Source: Odontocerum albicorne
Lineage: Eukaryota; Arthropoda; Insecta; Trichoptera; Odontoceridae
Direction: 5' to 3'
DNA: 64,000 nt
Assembly (NCBI GenBank): GCA_949825065.1
Contig: OX463838.1
Location: 4,566,251 to 4,630,250, forward strand
The notes under the pieces are model-generated. The model had not been told where the DNA came from. It was given only the letters and a program-made list of their open reading frames with translations, and made no database searches. A program made the position numbers and the translations under genes. Within the stretch, counting starts at the first letter, position 1, and each line of letters begins with the position of its first letter. Below, one piece after another: positions 1 through 10,414 of this stretch.

Positions 1-64
1 TTATTGCGTACTCACTACCCAATACCGTAACACGCGTATTATTTTTATCACCGTAAGGGAAGGG
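1..64 (+). mobile_element. piggyBac-like MITE, family P1, 3' end only (enters from left edge)
   Basis: The last 64 bases match the 3' end of the P1 copy at 62307-62916, including the ending caccgtaagggaagg, and are followed by TTAA at 65-68. P1 elements sit between TTAA sites and end in short inverted repeats, the signature of piggyBac-type transposition. The rest of the element lies outside the window. Confidence 0.7.
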
Positions 65-97
65 TTAACACCCAATACATAATTTGTGTAAGAACAG

Positions 98-210
98 CAA
101 ATAATTTTAACGTTAATAACATATACAATTTTAATGGATCTGATTTTGTTGCCTTTCGTTTGCCATGTTCTTAGTAAACTAGGCTTTTGTCTGTATCTTA
201 CTTAGGACAT
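98..210 (-). mobile_element. LINE family C 3' tail, degenerate copy
   Basis: Read on the minus strand this matches the segment seen at 13966-14132, 42921-43095, 53192-53356 and 39520-39690: a cctca/taagatacag start, then ccta-gtttact, gcaacaaa, and an atccattaaaattgta core. It is more diverged than the others and lacks the final (AATA) run. It is probably a 5'-truncated LINE 3' end. Confidence 0.5.
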
Positions 211-642
211 ATGACATGGAAAAATAAATTGATATTTCTTACCAATTTTCGATTATACAATACCCGGTTGTACTCGTATATTGTCATTAACTTGATAATC
301 AGTGAATCAGTGACAAGTATATATCACGCGAATCAAACTCCTAACACGTCACCACTCCAGACAGACCAAAAAGTCTATCACATAATATTATGGAGATAAA
401 TCATAATTTCAAAGTAATTACGGTTTAATTTTGCACATGTTACAGAAATTATAAGAAAAGCAATTAAGTTAAAAAGATTGGAGACACATTAACAAAAGTC
501 ATTAACAAAAACAAAAAAGTTATAAAACACGCAGATGGTAATAGGTTTAAAAAATGTTTAACATTTTTCCTTTGCATCGATTAATATTGTCGAATCCATA
601 AGAAATATTTATATGAAATATTTTATATTCAGTGTATTGTAT
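211..642. other. AT-rich spacer, no feature seen
   Basis: Short chance open frames only; no splice pattern, repeat termini or protein similarity that I recognise. Confidence 0.5.
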
Positions 643-646
643 TTAA

Positions 647-1250
647 CCCTTCCTTCCCTGAGATGTGCAACAAGTACACATTCCTTCTAAAAACTTTAAT
701 ATCTCTATAAATATAATAAATACTGGGTTCAGATTTTAGGTATTCCTCCGTAATACTTTTACGCATTGAATGAAAAAAATACAATAATATTAATAATAAC
801 TAGCAATTATCAGCCACATCAGAGACATTTTGTGAAAATTGGGAATAAATTCACCAATACAATCAAACGTGTGCCAGTGTGTGACGTAGGTAAATTCATT
901 CTAAAAACCACTATGGGTGGGAAAGCAGCGCTATTCACGTCTCACTCGACTTCGGTATATGGGAACGCAAGAAATAGAATCTCAGTTCGCTCCCTTCTCT
1001 CGCTCAGTATCTCGCGGGCTTTCATTCGAGTTGGTCGCTTCGTTAGTTTTGTAAACGTCGGGCGATGTTTTTTTTAATGTTTTCAGCAATTAAATTTTAA
1101 TTATTATCACTTTCGACTGCAAATTTAATTGATTTAAGTGATTGGCTATGAATATTCTTATTTTTCCGATTTTAAATCACTCATTTTTACATGTGTATTG
1201 AATACACAGCACCAGATTGGGCGGATTTTTTTAGTACAGGAAGGGAAAGG
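647..1250 (+). mobile_element. piggyBac-like MITE, family P1, full-length copy
   Basis: This 604-bp element starts CCCTTCCTTCCCTG and ends in caggaagggaaagg, inverted copies of each other. It is flanked by TTAA on both sides (643-646 and 1251-1254), the fixed target site of piggyBac transposases. No transposase is encoded; open frames inside are short and not conserved between copies. Related copies lie at 12210, 32050 (reversed), 47277, 51970 (reversed) and 62307, with an end at 1-64. It must be moved by a transposase encoded elsewhere. Confidence 0.85.
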
Positions 1251-1329
1251 TTAAATGAAAATCTTTTCTTAAAAATACCATACCGCCTTTTGAGGTGGTT
1301 GATCAATAGTAACATGATACCAGTCTAAT

Positions 1330-1436
1330 ATTAGCACTGCTCTTATAATAAACAGAGATCGTCACGTCAGAAGAGAGCCTCGGGACAGAAGGTAGAACAC
1401 GTGTATCGGAGATTAATGCAATAAGTGAAATAACAA
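1330..1436 (+). repeat. Decayed copy of Penelope-like repeat seen at 46105
   Basis: Shares an ordered set of blocks with 46105-46235: atgataccagt, a gap, cagaaggtagaa, gtatcg, gattaat. The catalytic-looking core preserved in the 46-kb copy is broken here. Assigned by comparison within the window only. Confidence 0.35.
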
Positions 1437-2145
1437 AGTATATTTTCTTATATTTATATTTTTACAATTAACTCTCGCATAAAAATAAGGTATATTCAAG
1501 TGAAAAACATTTCTTCAATGTTTCAATTAAAAGTTTGTTTTAAAAAAGCCCAAGAGATGAAAAATCTATCAATTTTTAATTTGAATTCTTCATAAGGCTT
1601 TGGTTGGCGGTCCAAAGAGAAATAAAGGAAAATACATTTGCGTTTTTTAGTAGCGGAAAGGATATTTGCTTTTTGTAAAAAAAAAAAACGAAATATAAAT
1701 TTATTTGTTTTGAAGAGGGTATAATATTCAAAGATCAGTTTTTTATTACTTGAAATAAAAATATTGTCTAGGAATATTTGAAGGTTTATTATTATTATAA
1801 GAATAATAAAAAATATATGTTTTACAATCACATATAAATTTTATTATACAATTTAGCTCGTATATTCTCATATTAAACATTATGTCTAATTACAATAGTT
1901 CCTATAAATAATATAGCATAAATAAAAATTATAGTTGATGACAAAAAAGAAAAGCATAGTTGGATTAAGTGAATGAAATTTGATAAGAAAAAAGTTTAGG
2001 AGTATAAGAAACAGGCGTAACTCTATGGGAAAATGTATGAATTTGGAGGAGGCGAAGGAAGTATGCAGTGATACGAAATTTACGTGATCAATGCTCTTTG
2101 AATACTCCAACAGGGAAATAGTGTGATGGTATGCATGTATGCATG
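1437..2145. other. AT-rich spacer, no feature seen
   Basis: Long A and T runs. Minus-strand frames in this stretch are Phe/Ile/Asn-rich and look like chance. Confidence 0.5.
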
Positions 2146-3776
2146 TAAAAAATAGATTGAGTTAAATGGAATATGATAAAAATAGATGGAGTAAAATGGA
2201 ATAGGAAAAAACAGATTACGAATATAATGGAAAAGGAAAAAAAAGATTGAGTAAAATAGAAAAGGAAAAAATAGATTGAGTAAAATAGAAAAGGAAAAAA
2301 AATAGATTGAGTAAAATAGAATAGGAATAAAATAGATTGAGTGAAATAAAATAGGAAAAATAGATTTGAGTAAAATAGAAAAGGAAAAAAATAGATTGAG
2401 TAAAATAGAATAGGAAAAAATAGATTGAGTAAAATAGAAAAGGAAAAAAATAGATTGAGTAAAATAGAATAGGAAAAAATAGATTTGAGTAAAATAGAAA
2501 AGGAAAAAAATAGATTGAGTAAAATAGAATAGGAAAAAATAGATTGAGTAAAATAGAAAAGGAAAAAAATAGATTGAGTAAAATAGAATAGGAAAAAATA
2601 GATTGAATACAATAGAATACGAAAAAAATTGATTGAGTTAAATAGAATAGGAAAAAATAGATTGAGTAAAATAGAATAGGAAAAAATAGATTGAATACAA
2701 TAGAATACGAAAAAAATAGATTGAGTTTAATAGAAAAGGGAAAAGAATAGATTGAGTTAAATAGAATAGGAAAAAATATATTGAGTTAAATAGAATAGGA
2801 AAAAATAGATTGAGTAAAATAGAATAGGAAAAAAAGATTAAGTAAAATAGAATAGGAAAAAAATAGATCGAGTACAATAGAATACGAAAAAAATAGATTG
2901 AGTTAAATAGAATAGGAAAAAAAAGAATAAGTAAAATAGAATAGGAAAAAATAGATTGAATACAATAGAATACGAAAAAAATAGATTGAGTTAAATAGAA
3001 AAGGGGAAAAAATAGATTGAGTTAAATAGAATAGGAAAAAATAGATTGAGTTAAATAGAATAGGAAAAAATAGATTGAGTAAAATAGAATAGAAAAAAAA
3101 AGATTGAGTAAAATAGAAAAGGAAAAACATTGATTGAGTAAAATAGAATAGGAAAAAATAGATTAAGTAAAATAGAATAGGAAAAAAATAGATTAAGTAA
3201 AATAGAATAGGAAAAAAATAGATAGAGTACAATAGAATACGAAAAAAATAGATTGAGTTTAATAGAATAGGAAAAAATAGATTGAGTAAAATAGAATAGG
3301 AAAAAAATAGATTGAGTTAAATAGAATAGGAAACATAGATTTGAGTAAAATAGAAAAGGAAAAAAACAGATTGAGTAAAATAGAATTGGAAAAATAGATT
3401 GAGTAAAATAGAATAGGAAAAAATAGATTGAATACAATAGAATACGAAAAAAATTGATTGAGTTAAATAGAATAGGAAAAAATAGATTGAGTAAAATAGA
3501 ATAGGAAAAAATAGATTGAATACAATAGAATACGAAAAAAATAGATTGAGTTTAATAGAAAAGGGAAAAGAATAGATTGAGTTAAATAGAAAAGGGAAAA
3601 AATAGATTGAGTTAAATAGAAAAGGAAAAAATAGATAGAGTTAAATAGAATAGGAAAAATAGATTGAATAAAATAGAATAGAAAAAAAAAATTGAGTAAA
3701 ATAGAATAGGAAAAAATAGATTGAGTAAAATAGAATAGGAAAAAATAGATTGAGTAAAATAGAATAGGAAAAAATC
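2146..3776. repeat. Purine-rich minisatellite, about 29-bp unit, roughly 55 copies
   Basis: The array repeats units close to atagattgagtaaaatagaa followed by taggaaaaa, with 28 to 31 bp length variation. A second variant carries gaatacaatagaatacg and recurs at intervals (2606, 2694, 2871, 2949, 3228, 3431, 3520). The plus strand is almost free of C; 2220-2609 contains none. Minus-strand open frames across it encode only a Tyr-Phe-Thr-Gln-Ser-Ile-Phe type repeat and are a by-product of the array. Confidence 0.92.
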
Positions 3777-3794
3777 AAGTATTGTACACTTTTC

Positions 3795-3990
3795 TCGTTT
3801 GTAATAAAACGTAGTGGATTTATTGCCATGTGGCCATATTTTCCAATGAACCAGAAATGTGAAATGAGGTCTTAAGTAAAAATCAGACTAAAACGTATTA
3901 AAAATAAAATTAGATACCAACGGGAATCAAACCAGAAACACTCAGGCTACAAGACAGACATTTTTCCAAAAAGGCCATGTACTATAGATC
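3795..3990 (-). mobile_element. tRNA-derived SINE with LINE-like 3' tail
   Basis: On the minus strand a tRNA-like head includes a B-box-like ggtttgattcccg near 3915. The 3' part reads tctggttcattgg, then gccacatggcaataaa, which resembles the tail of LINE family B (tctggttggttgg, gccgcctggcaata) at 15120-15272. Copies with the same design are at 9280 and 35080. Confidence 0.55.
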
Positions 3991-4082
3991 GTCGTAATAA
4001 AAAATGCTTTTGTCTTAGAAAAATATTTAAAACTGAATTGCTAGATTTTCGGAAAACTTGACATCAAAATTCATTTTTTTAA

Positions 4083-4698
4083 CCTGTTCACCGCGTTAAA
4101 AATCAAATTCCACGAATCCTGTGCGCGGCACAATTTCAGCGTTTTTTAAATTTCTAAGTTTAAACACATATTTTGTTTAGAACCACTGATATTTGATTAC
4201 AACACTAAGTAAACATGACACTTAAGTAATTTTCTGATAATAAAAAATAGTCATTACTCTTAAGGAGACTCATTAAATAAAGGAGATAAACTTAACATTA
4301 CGTAAAATAAACAAAGGAATGCTACGATCAAATCAATGCTTCATGACACTCACCCAATCAAATGCATATAGCACTAGTAATGTTTATTTACGTAAGAGAG
4401 ACTTAGTAATGTTTATTTACGTAAGAGAGACTCATCGCAGGACTCGATCCGCGCGACAGGTCGTTAATGCTGGAAATATTGAGAAACCAAAAAAATTCGG
4501 CGCTCTGTTTATTCAACAATATCTCATAAACTAATATATTATTTGACAAGGTTTTCAGAGATATCGCTAGAATAAAGATTATTTTAAATTTTAGTTCAAT
4601 TTTTATTCCGGTTTTGTGTCATTTTTTTTAAGTATTTGTGATTTGAAACTTGGATTGTCGTCAGATCACAGGCGTTTGTGCTCCCCGCGGGGAACACG
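4083..4698 (+). mobile_element. piggyBac-like MITE, family P2, long form
   Basis: Flanked by TTAA at 4079-4082 and 4699-4702. The ends are cctgttcaccgcg and cgcggggaacacg, inverted repeats with two mismatches. It is 616 bp long. Copies at 14605 and 57048 lack the roughly 330 bp between about 4329 and 4660 and join the flanks directly, so this is the longer version. A 29-bp tandem duplication lies at about 4375-4432. No transposase is encoded. Confidence 0.8.
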
Positions 4699-4784
4699 TT
4701 AACGAAATATTTTTGTATTTAACAATTTGTGTTGCTAAATATGACAAACGTAGCACAAAAATAAAACGGATAGCTAAAATTTAA

Positions 4785-5035
4785 ACTTTCCTCGGTGTAC
4801 ATCTTCAACGCATACTTTAAACTTCTGCTTAGTTATTCTTTCGCCATTCATTCTCTCCACATGTCCAAACCATCTTAAAGTACTTTTCTTAATCTTTCTT
4901 AAACACTAATTTTATCCATGCATTCGTTACTAATGTCTTTATATCGCCTTCTTTCATAAATTGACCCTCCACAAATTTTATATAGTGCACGCATCGCCAC
5001 AGAATTAATCTTTCTTTTATCTTAATATTTTTTAT
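4785..5035 (-). mobile_element. LINE (RTE-like) fragment, decayed
   Basis: On the minus strand a short peptide reads LRWFGHVERMNGERITKQKF, the RWFGHV-R motif found near the C-terminus of RTE-type reverse transcriptase ORFs. Stops and frameshifts surround it. It is truncated at both ends. Confidence 0.55.
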
Positions 5036-5344
5036 ATATACTTGCGCCACAGAATTAATATTTTTTTTGTCTTAATATAAAACAAAAACACACGTCTGTT
5101 AGCCTAAATGAAACTAGCGAAATTTAATAAAATTATACTTGCAATGAAATGCTGGAACATGGCATGCTGTCATTGCCAGATGTTCATTTTATTTCGCGAG
5201 AAAGTACAAAAAATAACAAAAATTAAATCTTAAAGAATATTCAACGTCTTGCATCATAAAATTTGGTAAATTTTTGCATATTTTTATGAAACAAATGAAA
5301 CGATTGCTTGATAGAAAGTGAAAAAATATATTGTAATAAAAAAG

Positions 5345-5600
5345 GACATTACCATATATATCTTCTTTATCGCATACTCAATGCTGAGGATTCTCTGTTA
5401 TGACTCAAACTCGGCGCACCACTTGTAATCATCCCTCCCGGTCATGAACCATGTTGAACCTACCACTTTAGGGATCTTGTTAACCCTTTTATTTGGTTTG
5501 CCCATCTCATAAGACACTTTGCTCGTTTTACCTCAACTGTCCCGTAACCAGCTTCTCTTAACTTTCATTATTCTTTCTAGCGACATTCTCAAAGTTAGTT
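5345..5600 (-). mobile_element. Probable LINE C-terminal fragment, decayed
   Basis: Minus-strand frames give pieces such as REAGYGTVEVKRAKCLMRWA and MVHDREGWLQVVRRV, resembling the W-D-x-I ... QDR-x-W tail of RTE-type ORFs. Several stops interrupt it. The identification rests on these short matches only. Confidence 0.4.
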
Positions 5601-5604
5601 AATA

Positions 5605-6668
5605 GACCAGGCGCTAGAAGGAATTCAGTGCGCATAATATGAAGACCGCATTTTCTTAATTGGTATAGATTTAGGAGAGACCAAAGATTAATAATCTGAA
5701 TGGTACCAGCTCATTTTATGGTCTGTTTGATTTTTAATCTCCCCACCCCTCCCCACCCCCTGAAGTATTGGGTGTTAACATAAGTTGTGTCCGTTTTTTT
5801 TCAATTTAAAAATGAGCACCAAAAGTAAAAGAATGGGATCTTCATGAATAATATGGTTTAAGCGGTCCTCATCGAAGTCCACTGGTCGTCCAGAACGCTC
5901 CATGTCTTTCAGGTCGAAATTACTATCTTTTAAACGCAAAAACCATCGATGAGCTGTCCTTTAATTTATAGTATCTTCACCGTACACTTCGCAAATATCG
6001 CGAGCAGCTTTGGCAGCTTTATTCCTTCGATTGAACGCGAACAGAAGGAGGTGTCGAAAATGCTCACTTTCGTCTAATTGACATTCCATTTTGAAGGCTT
6101 GTAATCAAATAAAATAATATATGTAACGTAAAAGCAAACACAATATCTTATAGAACAGAAAAATTTTATTCGAATGACGTATAAACTCTACCATTTTGTT
6201 TTACTTTTGGTGGTCATTTTTAAATTGTAAAAAAAACGGATACAACTTATGTTAACACCTAATATTAAAGAAATATATTCAGCGCATGCTGTAGGGACTT
6301 TTAATATTTATTTTGAACGAGTATTAGTTTTTTTTAATAAAAATTAGTAATTATAGGTACTTACATTAAATAACAGAAAAGGTAAAATTGATTTAATTCT
6401 AATTGTAAAAGCATGTAATTCTAATTGTCGAAAATTGGCAAATAAAGTATAATCTATGATTATGTCATTCAAAATAAATATTAAAAGGCCCTACAGCATG
6501 CGCTCAATACATAACTTCATGAGGGTGGAGGTAAAAAACCAAACGGACCATAAAATGAGCTGGCACCATTCTGACTATTAATTTTAGGGCTTTCCTGAAC
6601 CTATATCAATTGAGAAAATACGGTCCTTATATTATGCGCACTTTATTCCTTCTAGCGCCTGGTCTATA
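5605..6668. mobile_element. Long inverted-arm (fold-back) DNA element, split by a mariner insertion
   Basis: The outer ends gaccaggcgctagaagg (5607) and its complement ending at 6666 begin inverted arms of about 200 bp. The left arm is interrupted at a TA by the 495-bp mariner derivative at 5768-6262 and resumes at about 6265 with agcgcatgctgtagg; its partner lies at 6490-6505. About 140 bp separates the arms. TA lies immediately outside both ends, suggesting TA target duplication. Without the insert it would be about 570 bp. Superfamily unknown. Confidence 0.75.
5768..6262 (-). mobile_element. Mariner deletion derivative with two 5' ends, nested
   Basis: TA duplications lie at 5766-5767 and 6263-6264. 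The right part, read on the minus strand, carries the mariner 5' end and part of the N-terminal transposase coding sequence shared with the element at 40843-41767. The left end is an inverted copy of the same 5' end, extending some 70 bp past a normal terminal repeat. The catalytic domain is absent. It inserted into the left arm of the 5605-6668 element, so it is the younger of the two. Confidence 0.8.
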
Positions 6669-6719
6669 AGATAATTTTTTTACATTCTGTCGAAAGTCAT
6701 TCGGTCATATTATTTTTAA

Positions 6720-7315
6720 ACCCCATTTATTGAAAAGCACGATGATACCAAAAGGCACCCAACTGGTTAAACGTGAGAAATCGCCGTTAAATTTACATAC
6801 TATCTCTATTGTACAATACCCTGAACTGTCCAACCGCCCCTCTTATCTTGACGAAAATTTTCAGCGTCTTTCCGATCATGAACTTACGCTATGCTCAGAC
6901 AGAGATAATTTATCTTCACTTCCCAGTTCACCGCTCTTCTTTTTTTGTGTCGTCGTTTACTGTCCATGCAGTGAGACTCGGGAACCAGTAACAAACCAAT
7001 GATAGACTCACTCCGTCCTTGGCATGCTTGAAGAAGCGACTGAAAAAACTATTAATTTCTAGTCAGAAATATAAGGTGTGTCATAACTGATTTTTATTTC
7101 TTCTCCACCCTCGCTTTCCTCTCCTTTGATTGATGAAATCTCACGTTTACTATAAAATATTTCATGAAGATGAATGATTATTTGAATACTTTTAGCGACC
7201 ATGTAACTTGCTTTATTTACTTTCGTCGGGTTGGTTGGAAGAGATTGCCTCCTGGTAATAGAATCGCCAGATTGTTTTTGAAATGAAGTGTTAAATAAAT
7301 AAATAAATATTTTTT
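6720..7315 (+). mobile_element. LINE family B 3' end with RT C-terminus
   Basis: Frames around 6830-7060 encode the end of a LINE ORF: SSFTVHAVRLGNQ then SLACLKKRLKKLLIS, the typical C-terminus with the VR-x-WN and K-x-x-LK motifs (W replaced here by G). The 3' tail at 7195-7315 ends in gtgttaaataaataaataaat. Other copies: 15120-15272, 30795-31207, 45430-45985 (reversed). Frameshifts and stops are visible; 5' truncated. Confidence 0.7.
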
Positions 7316-7324
7316 TAACTTCGA

Positions 7325-7895
7325 TATATCATCATTGTCAACCAGGGTCGATCCACTGCTGGATGAAGGTCTCCCCAAGTTGACTCCAAATAGTTCGGTT
7401 TTTTGCTCGTTGATGCCATGTGATGCAGCCATGCTTCCAGATTTCATCTATCCAGCATTCTTTCGGTCTTCTTCTGGGCCTCTGTATGCCTCATGGGTAA
7501 CATTTGATTATTTTGGATGTCCATCGGGAGTCTGACATTCTCACTACTTATCCTGCCCATTGCCCCTTTATTATTTTGCACACCTTTATAACGTCTTCTA
7601 CCCTTGTTATATTACGAATCCAGGTGTTTCGTTTACGGTCTCTTTTAGTATATCCCAACATGCATCTCTCCGTGCCCCTTTGTGCGGTCTGGAGCCTTTG
7701 TGTGTTCTTTACTGTGAGCGTCCATGTCTCGCAGCCATACGTAAGTACTGGAAGAATGCACTGGTTGTAAACCCTTCGCTTCAAGGATATTGGGAGATTA
7801 CTTTTGAATATGTTGTTCAAACGTCTTCTACCTTTGTTATATTGCGAATCCAGGTGTTTCGTCTACGGTCTCTTTTAGTATATCTCAACATGCAA
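7325..7895 (-). mobile_element. RTE-type LINE fragment (C-terminal ORF and 3' end)
   Basis: The minus-strand frame at 7548-7820 contains NQCILPVLTYGCETWTLTVK, a hallmark segment of RTE-clade ORFs just after the reverse transcriptase core. Downstream, in other frames, come W-I-D-E-I and GETFIQQWID, the usual end of such ORFs. At 7818-7895 the segment at about 7588-7665 is repeated. Frameshifted and truncated, not functional. Confidence 0.8.
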
Positions 7896-8014
7896 CTTCG
7901 ATATACTCGTATAATATTATACATATAATATATAAAAAATAAACATACATATCATCATGCTATGTTCCTTTTTGGTTAGGCAGAGAACATAGATTTCCAA
8001 GCTTTTCTATCCAT

Positions 8015-8340
8015 ATGTACAGTTCTTACCTCGTCCAAATCCATACATCTCGTCATAAATACTGTACTGTATCTTGTACTTCTTAACTTTACCTCAGATA
8101 AAATTTCTCAAACTATCTCCTTTCATTTCTTTCTCAGTCTACTTTTTCCTCACTCTCCATTCATTACAGACATAAATATTTGTTTCGTAAGTATGTCTCA
8201 ACACATTTGTCAATGTGGCCAAACCATGTCAAGTTTCTTTTCTTAATTCTACTTCTAGCATCCGTCTTTAACAAGCAGTTATCATTTATCTCATCATTTA
8301 TAAATCTAACAAATACTGTGATATCAGATATTCAACGCAA
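8015..8340 (-). mobile_element. LINE (RTE-like) fragment, decayed
   Basis: Minus-strand reading gives TWFGHIDKCVETYLRNKYL and further on a basic stretch with stops, similar in plan to the fragments at 4785 and 24600. No intact frame. Confidence 0.45.
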
Positions 8341-8652
8341 AGATAATATGAAACCGAATTCTCCACAAGAGCGCTTTCTTTAAGTAAAGCAATGAGAAAA
8401 GGGTTGTTTTAAAAAGCCTTTTGAAAATAATTGCCTCTCGCAATGTAACCAAATACCAGTCAAACGTATCTAGATAAATATATTATATTTCTTTTGTGAA
8501 AAAAAAAAGCATTATACGTTTAGATAAACATCTCCACGGAACCCTTCAACCTGTTTTCTCAAATTTATTTAAGAGGAACCTGTTGCTATTTTTCATCATA
8601 ACCTTATGAAAAAATATGTTACTTTTAACTAAAAAACTAAATGGACTCTTAC
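8341..8652. other. Spacer, inferred intron
   Basis: AT-rich, no recognised element. It lies immediately downstream, on the minus strand, of the donor of the exon at 8653-8787, so it is inferred to be intron. Confidence 0.4.
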
Positions 8653-8787
8653 CTATGTTGTGGAGTAGGAGTGCTGAGAAATTCACTGCTGTAGCTGATG
8701 TACTGCATGCCGGAGCCCCCACTCATAGTGGACTGCCTGGATGGTGGTCTCCCTCTGCCGTCAAAGTCGTCTTCTACCCTGATTGGC
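8653..8787 (-). CDS. Host gene exon (downstream of the two), unrecognised protein
   Basis: A 135-bp island, visibly richer in G and C than its surroundings, with canonical splice sites on the minus strand. The acceptor ends in a pyrimidine tract and TTTTGTCCACAG at 8788-8799; the donor is CATAG|GTAAGAG at 8652. Only one frame is open. It has one leading base, 44 codons and two trailing bases, so it enters and leaves in phase 2. The peptide begins PIRVEDDFDGRGRPPSRQST, continues through a Ser/Gly-rich stretch with MQYISYSSEF, and ends PTPQH. It has no membrane segment or catalytic motif and looks like a flexible, Ser/Arg/Pro-rich linker or cytoplasmic tail (inference). The leading G completes an AGG codon with the AG left by the exon at 38071-38160, supporting a single transcript. 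Confidence 0.75.
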
Positions 8788-8939
8788 CTGTGGACAAAAG
8801 AAAAGTGAATGAAATTGACAATTTGAATATCTTTAGTTTAATGCTGTCCTAAGTCTTACTAGGTTTATGATATTAATACAAATCACCTGTGCTGTATCTC
8901 TAGCCTATGTCCATCTTGATTATTTTTTAATTTAAACGC

Positions 8940-9245
8940 TGCTGTAAATCGAAAAAGATTGGAGGCCTTCAAGATGTGGACCTATAGACGAATCCTAAGG
9001 ATTTCTTGGAGAGACCACATTACAAATGACGAGGTTCTCAGCAGGATCGAAGAAACCAAGCACCTGTCAAATACCGTATTGGAAAGGCGGCGTGCAGAAT
9101 GGATCGAACAAACCAGCAGGATCGAAGAAACCAGGCACCTGTCAAACCTATGGACTGCACCTCCTATACAGAGCTCAAGATGATTACTGAGGACCGAGGG
9201 GAGTATAGGATGAGATGCAGGGCTTTGCTGCTAACCAATCCCCAG
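8940..9245 (+). mobile_element. RTE-type LINE fragment with internal duplication
   Basis: The plus-strand frame from about 8959 reads MEAFKMWTYRRILRISWRDH, the EAF-x-MW-YRRMLRISW motif of RTE-like endonuclease-reverse transcriptase ORFs. A segment encoding SRIEETKHLSN is repeated about 70 bp later as SRIEETRHLSN. The frame then ends. Fragmentary. Confidence 0.75.
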
Positions 9246-9279
9246 GATTGAAACTGAAGAAGAAGATGCTGCTCTTTTT

Positions 9280-9465
9280 CCGTCAACTAGTTGGTGAGAT
9301 TCCTACTTTCCAGTCCACAGGTTATGGGTTCGAACCCCATTGGAATCCAGTTGATTTAAAAGGAGTTATATTGTGGTTTTCATTTAAAACCTTTTTAACA
9401 TCTTTCTAGTTGGTTGTAAAAAATTGCCACATGGCACTAAAACAATACATCACTCCTCAGCATAT
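9280..9465 (+). mobile_element. tRNA-derived SINE with LINE-like 3' tail
   Basis: A tRNA-like head has an A-box-like tcaactagttggtga (9285) and a strong B box gggttcgaacccc (9327). The 3' part reads ctagttggttgt, then attgccacatggcacta, resembling the LINE family B tail. Same plan as 3795-3990 and 35080-35295. Confidence 0.65.
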
Positions 9466-9544
9466 TCGTATTGGTAATGCGAACATGTTTAAGATTGTGG
9501 TCGGAAGACAATATTTTCTTTAGATCTATGAATTGAGTTTCCAT

Positions 9545-9695
9545 TTTCATTATAATTGGAGTAGACTCAGCTCAAACTAAGAAACCGACATATAATACTA
9601 TATTTTTTTGGGAGTAATTGGAAATTGAATTAGAAACTCCATGGTAAAAAGACATGCGTCTTACCAGCTTGGTCAAAGAGGTCACTAAATCTAAA
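9545..9695 (-). mobile_element. tRNA-derived SINE, degenerate
   Basis: On the minus strand, tgaccaagctggtaaga looks like an A box, followed by a weak B-box-like tctaattcaatttcc. The body is unlike the other SINEs. Confidence 0.4.
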
Positions 9696-9699
9696 AACT

Positions 9700-10412
9700 A
9701 CTTCGTAACTAGCGTTCAGTTACCATACAGTCTTCTATTCTATTCCGAAACCCCAAGGTTTCAGGTATGTTAACGGATAGTCCCCGAAAAAAACTAAAAA
9801 AAGGATCCTTGTCTGGTAAATCCCGTGTTATAGTGTACCTCGAGTACTTTGTCTGCTCCAGTGCTTCTAAATCCTACGGTTCGATAATTGAGACTTAAGA
9901 CAATCTTGTCTGCTGACCATGCTTTTCAATATGTCAGAATTACCAGTTCAGATATGCTGAAGCGTACCATATAAATGAAAATTATTCAAATGTATGCCGC
10001 TTATTGTTTTTTGCATTTTGAACGCACCTTTATTGATTATTTGTTGAATTAACTCCATATCAATGGTTTGCAAATATTATATTTTTTAAACAACTAGATA
10101 ACAAATGTATCATATATACAATCAAGCCAAAGAGTTTTTATGTGAAATATATGTTACTTTAAAACAGAGATTTAACGTCTATCTAGTATAAAATTACATG
10201 GACCGATCGATAGGCTATTTATCGTGATTGAGTAGGATTGGCAGATATCCTGTGAAGGAAAGATACTTGTGTGTGTATGGGTTTAATGTGTACAAAATGT
10301 TGCACTTTGGTAAGGAAAATAAACCTCCAAAACAATCTGCTAGTTTAATCCGCTGTAGCATACCGTTAGATAATTTTATATAACGATTTTTTTTGTATTG
10401 CTTAAACGCATT
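9700..10412. other. Spacer, no feature seen
   Basis: AT-rich; only short chance frames. Nothing recognised on either strand. Confidence 0.5.
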
Positions 10413-10414
10413 GT

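Noticed and set aside
2088..3829. Several minus-strand open frames of 60-174 codons rich in Tyr, Phe, Ser and Leu
   Set aside because: They lie wholly in the purine-rich minisatellite; the frame is open only because the repeat lacks stop codons on that strand. Unit length varies and shifts the frame repeatedly, so no constraint is visible.
7504..7928. Plus-strand frames of 88 and 122 codons
   Set aside because: They are the opposite strand of the RTE coding fragment at 7325-7895, whose motifs are only on the minus strand.
9285..9350. A tRNA gene with B box gggttcgaacccc
   Set aside because: No matching acceptor stem, and a LINE-like tail follows; interpreted as a SINE.
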